Source of the DNA: Deltaproteobacteria bacterium
Lineage (GTDB): Bacteria > Desulfobacterota > RBG-13-43-22
Direction: 5' to 3'
DNA: 38,948 nt
NCBI GenBank assembly: GCA_016219065.1
Contig: JACRCK010000212.1
Span: forward strand, 1 to 38,948
The position numbers and the translations under genes were made by a program. Below, one piece after another: positions 1 to 6,569 of this stretch. The notes under the pieces were generated by a model. It searched no databases. It was not told the DNA's origin and saw nothing but the letters and a program-made list of their open reading frames with translations. Numbering within the stretch: the first letter of the stretch is position 1; every line of letters starts with the position of its first letter.

Positions 1-239
1 AGGTCGGCCCCGTAGGACTCCAGCCGCCGGGCCATGTCCCTCAGGACCGGTACCGGGCTCTCGCCGGTGCCCTCGATGAGGGCCTTGATCCGCGAAGGGA
101 TCTTCGGATTGTTGTCCACGATCATGCGAAGGTGATCGGCGTCATCTTCGGCCGCCGTGGCCCGCAGCACCCGCTGCTGGAGATCCACCGTGGCCTCCGG
201 TCCCATACCGCCGATGATGCCGATGATTTTGTCGCTCAA
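1..239 (-). CDS. Aspartate/glutamate racemase family protein (N-terminal part, cut by window edge)
   Basis: The visible 79 residues begin with SDKIIGIIGGMGPEAT, the N-terminal signature of the cofactor-independent Asp/Glu racemase family, which interconverts L- and D-amino acids with a pair of cysteines. Neither catalytic cysteine is visible, because the protein continues beyond position 1. No ATG fits this start. I chose TTG at 239-237, which has an AAGGAAA ribosome site just upstream and places the glycine motif at the usual distance from the N-terminus. The gene follows a D-cysteine desulfhydrase-like gene on the same strand after a 215-bp repeat-bearing gap, so the two may share a role in D-amino-acid metabolism; that is inference. 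The family is clear but the substrate is not. Confidence 0.8.
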   Translation of the reverse strand, partial: MSDKIIGIIGGMGPEATVDLQQRVLRATAAEDDADHLRMIVDNNPKIPSRIKALIEGTGESPVPVLRDMARRLESYGAD

Positions 240-250
240 GCTGCGTTTCC

Positions 251-435
251 TTAAATTCGAAATCCGAAACTTGAAATTCGAAAAAAATTCAAATTACCGA
301 AATTTGAATGTTCAAAAGGTGAAAAATCCGGCGGCGATGATACCCTCCCGCCAAGGGGGGGAGGATGTTTCGGTCATTTTGAATTTTGATCATTCGTGCT
401 TGTTTCGAATTTCGGATTTCGAGTTTCGGATTTAA
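251..435. repeat. Intergenic AT-rich inverted repeat
   Basis: The gap between the two minus-strand genes carries short direct and inverted copies of an AAATTCGAAATCCGAAA-like unit. One set lies at about 251-285 and its reverse complement lies at 402-435 (TTTCGAATTTCGGATTTCG). Between them are a purine run and the sequence CCCGCCAAGGGGGGG. The arms could fold into a long imperfect hairpin in the transcript. No coding signal is seen. Confidence 0.6.
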
Positions 436-454
436 CTTAGGTAGCCCCGTTGTT

Positions 455-1459
455 TCAAGCTTCTCCCAGCACCGCTTCCTGATACACATACAGGGCCGGC
501 GAGCCGCCGGTATGGACGAACAACACCCGGCTGCCCTTGGGAAAATAGCCTTTGCGCACCAGGTCGATCAATCCGGCCATGGCCTTGCCGGTATAGACCG
601 GATCGAGCAGCACCCCCTCGGTGCGGGCCAGGAGGCGGACCGCTTCGGCCATGCCGGGGGTCGGCAGGGAATAGCCGGGCCCCACATAATCATCAAAACA
701 GGTCACGGCTTCTCGGGGGATTTCAATATGCACCCCGACAAACCGGGCTGTCTCCCGGACCAGTCCGTAGACCAGTTCCTCCTGCTGGAGTTTCGGGCGG
801 CTGACGTTGATGCCGATGACCGGCAGGTTCATCTGGCAGCCGTGAAAGCCGGCGACCAGTCCGGCGTGGGTCCCGGTGCTGCCGCTGGCGCAGACTACGT
901 AATCGAGGCTCAAACCCTGCTCGAAGGTCTGGGCCATAATCTCCTGGGCGCAGGCCACGTACCCCGTGGCTCCCAGGGGATTGGACCCCCCGCCGGGAAT
1001 GATGTAGCCCTTCCGGCCTTCGGCGGCCAGGGCCGCGGCCACCGCCTGCATCTCCCGCTTCATGTACGACCCGGCCGGCACGACCTTGACGGCCTCCACG
1101 CCCAGCAGGCGATAGAGAAAATTGTTACCACCCGCTTGCGGATTGTAGGTTCCCGGGACGCGTTCCTCCAGGACCAGCCGGCACTTCAAACCCTCCTTGA
1201 CGGCGGCGGCCAGGGTCAAACGACAATGGTTGGACTGGATGGCCCCGCAAGTGATCAGCGTATCCGCCCCCTGGGCCAGGGCCTCGGCCACCAGGAACTC
1301 CAGTTTGCGCGTCTTGTTTCCTCCGGCGGCCAACCCCAAAAGGTCGTCCCGCTTGAGATAGATCTCCGGACCGCCCAGGGCGGCGGAAAAACGCGGGGCC
1401 GGTTCGAGGGGAGTGAAACCTGCGGTGTAACGTCTTCGGGGGAAACGGGCTAAGTTCAT
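455..1459 (-). CDS. dcyD: D-cysteine desulfhydrase / ACC deaminase-like PLP enzyme
   Basis: This 334-residue enzyme belongs to fold-type II PLP enzymes of the D-cysteine desulfhydrase/ACC deaminase family, which has about 330 residues. The substrate entry region YTAGFTPLEPAPRFS is followed by YLKRDD and GGNKTRKLEF, where Lys49 is the expected PLP Schiff-base lysine, then TCGAIQSNHCR. D-cysteine desulfhydrase releases pyruvate, H2S and ammonia; ACC deaminase uses a close relative of this fold, and the sequence alone does not settle which. I chose ATG at 1459 because a GAGAGG ribosome site precedes it and homologues start close to the YTAG motif; a start at 1543 would add 28 unrelated residues. 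No signal peptide is seen, so it should be cytoplasmic. Confidence 0.8.
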   Translation of the reverse strand: MNLARFPRRRYTAGFTPLEPAPRFSAALGGPEIYLKRDDLLGLAAGGNKTRKLEFLVAEALAQGADTLITCGAIQSNHCRLTLAAAVKEGLKCRLVLEERVPGTYNPQAGGNNFLYRLLGVEAVKVVPAGSYMKREMQAVAAALAAEGRKGYIIPGGGSNPLGATGYVACAQEIMAQTFEQGLSLDYVVCASGSTGTHAGLVAGFHGCQMNLPVIGINVSRPKLQQEELVYGLVRETARFVGVHIEIPREAVTCFDDYVGPGYSLPTPGMAEAVRLLARTEGVLLDPVYTGKAMAGLIDLVRKGYFPKGSRVLFVHTGGSPALYVYQEAVLGEA

Positions 1460-1775
1460 GGGAGCCTCTCTTTCTATCTTCCGTAGAGGGTTAGTAGTAT
1501 AGCCTGATAACCTGCAAGATGAAAAGATATCTGTGGGAACCAATATAAATTAAAAGAGAAAACGGTTTCAAGGGTAAAAAACGCCCAAAAGTTCAAGCGC
1601 CGTTTTCTCCGCTTTGTCTGGAAACGGTAATAATCGATTCCGACCATTTTCCGGTAGTCGGCAGATTTCGGATGGTTAAAAATACTGCCTGTAAAAATAA
1701 AAATAAAGGGTTCGTATGATTTTATATCCGGCCCTCCTCGCTTAAAATAGATCTATATTATTTCTGCGACAATGC

Positions 1776-1862
1776 GAAAAAAATTATCGGGTCGAGACCT
1801 GCCGATCCGCAAAGCTTCCAGCCTTACCTCCCTCAGGAGGTCCCCCCCGGCTGGGTCCACCC
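1776..1862 (+). ncRNA. Structured RNA resembling a GEMM (c-di-GMP-I class) riboswitch aptamer
   Basis: Seen directly: a small hairpin ATCGG/CCGAT (1786-1790 with 1802-1806), the single-stranded core CGCAAAGC (1808-1815), then a stem CCAGCC/GGCTGG (1818-1823 with 1849-1854) enclosing ACCTCC-CTCA-GGAGGT (1826-1841), and a 3' segment GGGTCCACC. The order of purine-rich leader, hairpin, CGCAAAGC, second stem-loop and GC(C/T)GGGT-CC tail is that of GEMM riboswitches, which sense cyclic dinucleotides and are common in deltaproteobacteria. The GCAAAC element and GNRA tetraloop of typical GEMM-I RNAs are not matched well, so it may be a variant, a decayed copy or another RNA class. The next reading frame downstream is the broken DUF3175 gene. 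Confidence 0.4.
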
Positions 1863-1917
1863 AAGGTCGGTACTTTTATCCTTGTAAAAGGTTAACGGTA
1901 TCGACCTTGCCTTTTTC
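1863..1917 (+). terminator. Terminator-like stem directly after the riboswitch-like RNA
   Basis: AAGGTCGGTAC (1863-1873) pairs with GTATCGACCTT (1898-1908), and TTTTA/TAAAA pair inside the loop. The stem is followed by GCCTTTTTC, a short T-run typical of intrinsic terminators. The 5' arm (GGTCGGT) can also pair with GCCGATC at 1801-1807 in the upstream structure, so the two folds are mutually exclusive, as expected of a transcriptional riboswitch platform. Confidence 0.5.
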
Positions 1918-2046
1918 AGGGACCGAGTCCGGTTGGCTGGCCCGGATACGGCTGGAGTGGTCTGATTGAAGCCGCTCAAAGTAAAAACTAATAATCAATA
2001 ATCAATAATCAATTCTTAATTTTCAATTATTAATGAACTTCTACGG

Positions 2047-2333
2047 ATGGGAATAATAACCAGCGCTGGTCCCAACAGGTTACCGAAACCAGCAACGCCC
2101 TCGATCTCGAACCGGGCGTCTTTTCCTGGGATGATCCTCGAAGGATCGCCCGGTCGCTCCAGCGCTCCGCCGAGGACAGCGATCGGCGCCGGGGCACTCC
2201 CTTCCGCTCCGCCATGTCCATGCTCAACTTCTATATCAACCGGGCGGGCCGGAAGCTTCCTGAAAGACAACGCCGGGTCCTTGAAAAAGCCAAGGAAGAG
2301 CTGCGGGCCCTTTACGGCCGGCCGCACCGTTGA
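2047..2333 (+). pseudogene. DUF3175 family protein, frameshifted at its start
   Basis: The frame from 2061 to the stop at 2331-2333 reads QRWSQQVTETSNALDLEPGV, then a segment with RRIARSLQRSAEDS, SAMSMLNFYINRAGRKLP and KEELRALYGR. This is nearly the whole of the small DUF3175 domain (about 85-100 residues, function unknown). The frame has no ATG, GTG or TTG before a stop at 2034. ATG at 2047 sits one base out of phase: one extra A after GGA near 2052 would give MGNNNQRWSQ, a normal start. So either a 1-base deletion at codon 2-3 inactivated the gene, or the assembly has an indel there. The body shows no other lesion, which favours a recent or artefactual change. Confidence 0.7.
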
Positions 2334-2398
2334 ATTAATGGTGGTGGCACCGGAAAGGGAAGGGGGGGTTGGTCGTTACCCTTTCGTATTAAGCCCCC

Positions 2399-2432
2399 AT
2401 GCCCTTGGCGAGCACCCACAAAGCATGAAAAT
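2399..2432. repeat. Dispersed repeat family B (GCACCCGCGAAGC type), diverged copy
   Basis: The sequence GGCGAGCACCCACAAAGC followed by ATGAAAATAAAGG is a diverged relative of the copies at 24977-25010 and 31921-31952. All three lie in gaps between genes. Confidence 0.5.
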
Positions 2433-2451
2433 AAAGGGCCTAAGGGGATAC

Positions 2452-2547
2452 GTCATTGCGAGGAGTGGAGCGACGAAGCAATCCCCGTCCCAGCTTGGAT
2501 TTCCTCGAAGCTTATCCGGGGGATTGCTTCGCTTCGCTCGCAATGAC
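2452..2547. repeat. Inverted repeat beginning GTCATTGCGAG and ending CTCGCAATGAC
   Basis: The 96-bp element has terminal inverted repeats: GTCATTGCGAG ... CGAAGCAATCCCC on the left and GGGGGATTGCTTCG ... CTCGCAATGAC on the right, around a CCAGCTTGG-containing centre. The shape is that of a non-coding palindromic element; elements with these ends occur in many deltaproteobacterial genomes (general knowledge, not searched here). Confidence 0.75.
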
Positions 2548-2565
2548 GTTACGATGGCTTTGAAA

Positions 2566-2625
2566 TTCGATGTTGGACGTTCGATGTTGAATGTTCGTCT
2601 TTTTATTTTCGTATTAAAGGAGGCG
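2566..2625. repeat. Dispersed repeat family A (TTCGATGTTGGA type) next to a gene start
   Basis: TTCGATGTTGGACGTTCGATG leads into a GTCTTTTTATTTTCGTATTAA tail and ends at the AAAGGAGG ribosome site of the next gene. The same unit recurs in this window at 11305, 21957, 22095, 30403, 32104 and 35966. Here the unit contributes the sequence immediately before the ribosome site. Confidence 0.75.
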
Positions 2626-2628
2626 TTT

Positions 2629-3294
2629 ATGTCTGAAGACCAAAGGTTTTCGCGACGAGACCTGCTGAAAATGTCCCTGGCCACGGGCGGGATCCTCCTG
2701 GCCGGTTCCGGAGATCCCTTGTTGGCCCAAGGGGCCGCAAGGGTACCGACCTCGGAACAGGCCATGGGCCCGTTCTATCCGGTGCTGAAACCGGCGGATC
2801 AGGATGCCGATCTGACGGTTATTCAGGGAAAGCCCGGGAAGTCCCAGGGACAGGTTATTTACCTGCTGGGCCGGGTGATGAATCAGAACGGCCGACCTCT
2901 GCCGGAGGCCCGGGTGGAGATCTGGCAGGCCAATTCTTTTGGAAGATACACCCACCCGCAGGATGCGAATCCTGCGCCCCTGGATCCGAATTTTCAAGGG
3001 TACGGCGTCTCAACTACGGACGGCGAAGGCCGATACCGTTTCAAGACCATCAAACCGGCGCCCTATCCCGCGGCCGGGGACTGGGTCAGGCCGCCGCATA
3101 TCCATTTTCAGGTCACCGCTGGATCAACCCTACTGGTGACGCAGATGTATTTTGAAGGGGAGCCTTTGAACGAAAAGGATCGGATCCTCAGGACAGCGAA
3201 AGACCTGGGGAGCCTCATGACCAAACTGACACCCCCCACCAAGGATCTCGACCCGGGCTCCCTCGTGGCGGCCTGGGATATCATCCTTCCCTAA
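2629..3294 (+). CDS. Tat-exported intradiol ring-cleavage dioxygenase family protein
   Basis: This 221-residue protein carries the intradiol dioxygenase fold (protocatechuate 3,4-dioxygenase/catechol 1,2-dioxygenase superfamily), which cleaves catechols between the hydroxyls using non-heme Fe(III) and O2. All four iron ligands of the family are present: Tyr107 (GRYTHP), Tyr146 (KPAPYP), and His157 and His159 (PPHIHF). The N-terminus reads FSRRDLLKMSLATGGILLAG, a twin-arginine signal, so the enzyme should be folded in the cytoplasm and exported. ATG at 2629 follows an AAAGGAGG site and places the Tat motif at residues 8-14. An exported secreted-type dioxygenase is a recognised subgroup whose substrate is usually unknown. 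The gene is 12 nt from the next one, so they are probably cotranscribed. Confidence 0.88.
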   Translation: MSEDQRFSRRDLLKMSLATGGILLAGSGDPLLAQGAARVPTSEQAMGPFYPVLKPADQDADLTVIQGKPGKSQGQVIYLLGRVMNQNGRPLPEARVEIWQANSFGRYTHPQDANPAPLDPNFQGYGVSTTDGEGRYRFKTIKPAPYPAAGDWVRPPHIHFQVTAGSTLLVTQMYFEGEPLNEKDRILRTAKDLGSLMTKLTPPTKDLDPGSLVAAWDIILP

Positions 3295-3306
3295 GGAAGT
3301 GTAATT

Positions 3307-4344
3307 ATGGAGATCAGGGTTCTTTTTTGGTTGAAGAAATCAGGACTGGGGGTCGTCCTGCTGATCGGTTTGACCCTGCTGTCGGCTCTGTCCGAGGCCG
3401 CTGCAGCCTCCGGGATAGGAAAGATCCGGCCTCATGCCAATCCCCTTTTGCATTCCTTTCTGGACAGTGCGCAGGTTTATCCGGAGAGCGTGACGGTGGA
3501 TCCGTCGAACGGTGCTTTCTATGTGGGCTCCGTCAAGGATGGAACCATCTACCAGGGCCGGATGGGCACCGGACGGTTGGAGGTGTTTTCCCCCGGCGGG
3601 GCGGATGGCCGGGTGATGGCGACGGGGATGTTTTTCGCCGACCACCGGCTAGTGGTCGCCGGCCGGCAAACCGGCTTGATCTTTGTCTATGACACCCGGG
3701 ACGGTCAACTCATTTCCAAGCTGGACAACGGTCTCCGCGCGGGTCAGACGTTCCTGAACGATGCCGTTTTCGCGCCCGACGGCAGCGCCTACGTAACGGA
3801 CTCCGTCAACCCGGTGCTCTATCGGCTGGTTCCCACCAAGACCGGGCAGTATGAACTCCGGGAGTTTCTGAAGTTCGAAGGCACACCGGTTTCCTATGTG
3901 CAGGCGGCCGGGGCCGCGGGGATCAACGTCAACGGGATCGTCGCCAGTGCTGACGGCCGTTATCTCCTCATCGGCAAGCGCAACGAGAACCGGCTCTTCC
4001 GGATTGACCTCAAATCGCGCGAGATCACCGCGGTGGATCTGCCGGCCGGAAGGTTGCATACACCCGACGGTCTGTTCCTGCAAGGGGACACGCTCTACGT
4101 GGCCCAGAATCTACCCCGGTCCATTGCGGTCGTAAAGCTCTCCGCCGACTTCCGGCGCGCCGAACTCGACCGCGTCATCACGCACCCCACGGTCGCCTTC
4201 CCCACCTCGGTGGCGCTCTACCAAAACAAGCTGCTGGTGGTAAGCTCCCAGTTCGACACGGCCGGGAGCCCGGCAGCCGTAACGGGTCCTTTACCGCCCG
4301 TGGTGCCCTTTTGGGTAACTGAAATCGAGCTCGATCCGAAATAG
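3307..4344 (+). CDS. Exported SMP-30/gluconolactonase-like beta-propeller protein
   Basis: The 345-residue product starts with a Sec-type signal peptide (KK, a hydrophobic run, then AAAASG near residue 35). The remainder shows propeller-blade repeats such as PESVTVDPSNGAFYVGS, FLNDAVFAPDGSAYVTDS, VNGIVASADGRYLLIG and HTPDGLFLQGDTLYVAQ. These fit the SMP-30/gluconolactonase/strictosidine-synthase-like family, which includes lactonases and many proteins of unknown activity. The start follows an AAGGAAG site that overlaps the stop of the dioxygenase gene. The pairing with a periplasmic intradiol dioxygenase suggests, without proof, that it acts on a lactone or muconate-type ring-cleavage product. 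Confidence 0.75.
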   Translation: MEIRVLFWLKKSGLGVVLLIGLTLLSALSEAAAASGIGKIRPHANPLLHSFLDSAQVYPESVTVDPSNGAFYVGSVKDGTIYQGRMGTGRLEVFSPGGADGRVMATGMFFADHRLVVAGRQTGLIFVYDTRDGQLISKLDNGLRAGQTFLNDAVFAPDGSAYVTDSVNPVLYRLVPTKTGQYELREFLKFEGTPVSYVQAAGAAGINVNGIVASADGRYLLIGKRNENRLFRIDLKSREITAVDLPAGRLHTPDGLFLQGDTLYVAQNLPRSIAVVKLSADFRRAELDRVITHPTVAFPTSVALYQNKLLVVSSQFDTAGSPAAVTGPLPPVVPFWVTEIELDPK

Positions 4345-4416
4345 GCGGGTTCATTTCTTTTGACGGGGCCGGCTAGGTCAGATATTATCGGTAACTATCC
4401 TTTTGGAGAAAAGTAG

Positions 4417-4466
4417 CCCCCCTGGTCGATCCGGGTGTCGGACTGCTGATGATCGGCGTCCGGGGG
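4417..4466 (+). other. Imperfect stem-loop in the leader of the next gene
   Basis: CCCCC (4418-4422) pairs with GGGGG (4462-4466), and CGATC (4427-4431) pairs with GATCG (4451-4455), leaving a 19-nt loop. No T-run follows, so it is not a typical terminator. It sits between the propeller gene and the small exported protein. Confidence 0.35.
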
Positions 4467-4503
4467 TCCTTTAGAAAGCCTGCCGGAAGCCGGGGAAAGA
4501 ATC

Positions 4504-4958
4504 GTGAAACAGTCCGCTTTGACCGCTATAATCTTTTTAATTTTTGTTTCGACGGTCTGGGCCGCCCCACCGGACTGGGCCGGTCACTGGGAATTCACCG
4601 AGTGCTGGCCCCACCTCGATAAGATAACTTCCAATTGTATCGAATATCGTCTGGATATTCGCCGGGTCGAGACCGGTTATACCGTCGATGTCGATGCCGA
4701 CGGTTTTCAAACCATGCGACGGCTGCAGGGAGAGGGACGAGTCGACCGAAACGCCCTGGAAATTATCTTTCGCTCGGTGGGCGAAGAAGACCTGAGGTCT
4801 GACTTCAAACCGGGGGACATTCTGTTCACTCTGAAAAAGCAGCAGGGAGGGTGTTGACGGAATGGGGCGTGCTGGAACCGGAGCTGAATAAATACCAAAA
4901 GCCGGGCAACTACTTTCGCCGAAGGTCCGGCGGAAGCAGGCCGCGCGGAAACCCCTGA
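4504..4958 (+). pseudogene. Small exported protein (DUF5991-like) interrupted by a frameshift
   Basis: The first frame (GTG start at 4504 after GGGGAAAG) encodes 117 residues: a signal peptide ending near VWAAPPDWAG, then a small beta-rich domain with WEFTECWPHLDK and GDILFTLKKQQGG, stopping at 4855-4857. The next frame continues seamlessly from about 4848 with VLTEWGVLEPELNKYQKPGN and YFRRRSGG to a stop at 4956-4958. The continuation looks like the missing C-terminal strands of the same domain, which would make a protein of about 151 residues. The match to DUF5991 is from memory and moderate. A 1-base indel in the GCAGGGAGGGTG stretch explains the break. GAAAAAG just upstream is not a good slippery heptamer, so programmed frameshifting is unlikely. 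Confidence 0.6.
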
Positions 4959-5012
4959 TCACTCCGCCCCTCCTTTTAAGTGCGCTCTTTTTGATTTCAG
5001 GGAATCCGTTTA

Positions 5013-5041
5013 TTGACAAGCAGTATATAAATCATTAGATT
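5013..5041 (+). promoter_or_regulatory. Sigma-70-type promoter for the glycosyltransferase gene
   Basis: TTGACA (5013-5018) is a perfect -35 box, with a 17-bp spacer to TAGATT (5036-5041). Transcription would begin near 5048, giving a leader of about 60 nt. Confidence 0.6.
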
Positions 5042-5056
5042 TTGTCTGCTATTGGT

Positions 5057-5075
5057 CCCTAGCGGCCCGCTAGGG
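5057..5075 (+). other. Perfect hairpin in the glycosyltransferase leader
   Basis: CCCTAGCG (5057-5064) and CGCTAGGG (5068-5075) form an 8-bp perfect stem with a GCC loop, close to the predicted 5' end of the transcript. It could stabilise the mRNA; no T-run follows. Confidence 0.55.
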
Positions 5076-5106
5076 GCTTACTCCCTTAATTAAGAAACTG
5101 GAAAAA

Positions 5107-6492
5107 ATGGCTCCCGAACCGATATTGAAATCTATCACCACTGAAGCAACGCAATTATCCGGAGAACCGCTGGAAGCGTTTCACGTCCGTCCTCAAGATT
5201 TTCTGGATTGGCTCTTCGGGATTCTCATTCTAAGCAGTCTGGTCTTTCTGGTTTACACCAGCATTACGGGGGGGCTGTTCAATCCTTTGATCGAGGCGAT
5301 TCAAACCGACAGCCGAATGGCCTTTATTGTCCGACCGACCCTGCTCTGGGCCTCTATGGGGAGCCTGTTCGTCGTGTTCAGGACCATACTCTGGTTCCAT
5401 TACCGGCCTTTCCCGCCGGCCGTTTTTAATGACGCCCCGCCGCTCACCGTGATCATCCCGGCCTATAACGAAGGCCCGATGGTGGAGAAGGCCATTCATT
5501 CCGTCCTGGCTGCCGACTACCCCCGGGACCGCCTGGAGGTATTGGTGGTGGACGACGGCAGCCGAGACGATACCTGGTACTATATCAAGCGGGTGGCCAA
5601 ACTCTATCCCCAACAGGTAACGGCGGTCCGCTTTCCCGCCAATAAAGGGAAAAGGGAGGCCTTGTCCGAGGGCTTTAACCGGGCCCGGGGTGAAGTGGTC
5701 GTTACCGTTGATTCGGATAGCGTCATCACCAAAGGTACCCTCCTGGCCATGACGGGTCCTTTTCGGGACCCCGCCGTGGGGGCCGTAGCCGGAAAAGTGA
5801 AAGCCTACAACCTGAGGGAGGGGATCATCCCCCGCATGCTGCATGTTCGCTACGTGCTGTCTTTTGATTTTTTGCGGGCCGTACAGTCAACCTATCGAAC
5901 CGTATACTGCTGCCCGGGGGCACTGGCTGCTTACCGGGTCGGGGCGGTCAGGAGAGTGTTGGAACAATGGCGGGCCCAAACCTTTATGGGCGCGCCTTGC
6001 ACCTATGGCGAAGACCGGGCCTTGACCAACTATATGCTTTCCTTGGGATACGATTCCGTCTACCAGGGCTCTGCCGAGGTTCATACCGTAGTACCCCAGT
6101 CTTATAAAAAATTAACCCGCATGTACTTGCGTTGGGACCGGAGCCATATCCGGGAAACCTTCCATTTTATCCGGATCGTCTGGAAGCGACCATTTTGGCC
6201 CTGCCTGGTTTCCCTTTTTGATACTTTCATTACCAACCTGCGCTACCCGGTTACCTGGTTCGTCCTGGGTCTGCTGGTTTATCGGTCCCTCCAAAATCCC
6301 GGGACGATGCTCCGCGTTTTTCTGGCCATCGGGATCTTTTCATTGTTGAACAGCCTCTATTACCTTTACAGCGAGCGGCGGGGCGACTTTTGGTACAATG
6401 TAGTCTACGCCTATTTTGCTTTCCTGACCCTGTTCTGGGTTTTTCCTTACGCACTGCTGACGGTTCGTTCTAAATCCTGGATGACCCGCTGA
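5107..6492 (+). CDS. Membrane family-2 glycosyltransferase (hyaluronan/chitin-synthase-like)
   Basis: The 461-residue protein has two N-terminal membrane segments (about 35-55 and 72-95), a cytoplasmic GT-A domain, and three to four C-terminal membrane segments (about 360-455). Motifs of processive beta-glycosyltransferases are present: VVDDGSRDD (147-155), VDSDS (201-205), GEDRALTNYML (301-311) with the likely general base in GED, and RMYLRWDRS (338-346), corresponding to the (R/Q)xxRW acceptor-site motif. It therefore probably polymerises a beta-linked sugar (GlcNAc, glucose or uronic acid) and may help export it. It stands alone with its own promoter and no polysaccharide partners nearby, so the polymer is unknown. 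The ribosome site before ATG 5107 (CTGGAAAAA) is weak. Confidence 0.88.
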   Translation: MAPEPILKSITTEATQLSGEPLEAFHVRPQDFLDWLFGILILSSLVFLVYTSITGGLFNPLIEAIQTDSRMAFIVRPTLLWASMGSLFVVFRTILWFHYRPFPPAVFNDAPPLTVIIPAYNEGPMVEKAIHSVLAADYPRDRLEVLVVDDGSRDDTWYYIKRVAKLYPQQVTAVRFPANKGKREALSEGFNRARGEVVVTVDSDSVITKGTLLAMTGPFRDPAVGAVAGKVKAYNLREGIIPRMLHVRYVLSFDFLRAVQSTYRTVYCCPGALAAYRVGAVRRVLEQWRAQTFMGAPCTYGEDRALTNYMLSLGYDSVYQGSAEVHTVVPQSYKKLTRMYLRWDRSHIRETFHFIRIVWKRPFWPCLVSLFDTFITNLRYPVTWFVLGLLVYRSLQNPGTMLRVFLAIGIFSLLNSLYYLYSERRGDFWYNVVYAYFAFLTLFWVFPYALLTVRSKSWMTR

Positions 6493-6510
6493 GGCAACCG
6501 CCAAGGCGGC

Positions 6511-6534
6511 GGCCGGGCCTAATAGTTTCCGGCC
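6511..6534 (+). other. GC-rich inverted repeat after the glycosyltransferase gene
   Basis: GGCCGG (6511-6516) and CCGGCC (6529-6534) flank a 12-nt loop. The T-run of a classical terminator is missing, so a termination role is uncertain. Confidence 0.3.
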
Positions 6535-6569
6535 AGGCGCCAAACTCTAAAACTTAAGGAGTCTTGTCG

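Larger units (their letters stand above)
1460..2046. other. 587-bp gene-poor intergenic region
   Basis: No protein-coding gene is supported here. A 65-codon open frame at 1772-1969 overlies a structured RNA and has no ribosome site or family resemblance. The stretch holds an AT-rich segment (about 1540-1770), the riboswitch-like structure and its terminator (1776-1917), and a run of AATAATC/ATTATT direct and inverted repeats at about 1990-2034 just before the frameshifted DUF3175 gene. Confidence 0.6.

Noticed and set aside
386..1453. 355-codon open frame on the plus strand opposite the D-cysteine desulfhydrase gene
   Set aside because: It is the antisense shadow of a clearly recognisable enzyme gene; its product has the low-complexity, Gly/His/Gln-rich composition typical of shadow frames in GC-rich DNA.
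1772..1969. 65-codon plus-strand frame in the intergenic region
   Set aside because: It overlies the riboswitch-like structure and terminator, has no ribosome site and no recognisable domain.
2047..2628. N-terminal extension of the intradiol dioxygenase from ATG 2047
   Set aside because: The extension runs out of phase through the DUF3175 coding sequence and three repeats, and would place the Tat signal 200 residues inside the protein. ATG 2629 has a proper ribosome site.
4838..4857. Programmed ribosomal frameshifting in the small exported protein
   Set aside because: The nearby G-AAA-AAG does not fit the X-XXY-YYZ slippery pattern well and no downstream stimulatory structure is evident; a simple indel is more likely.
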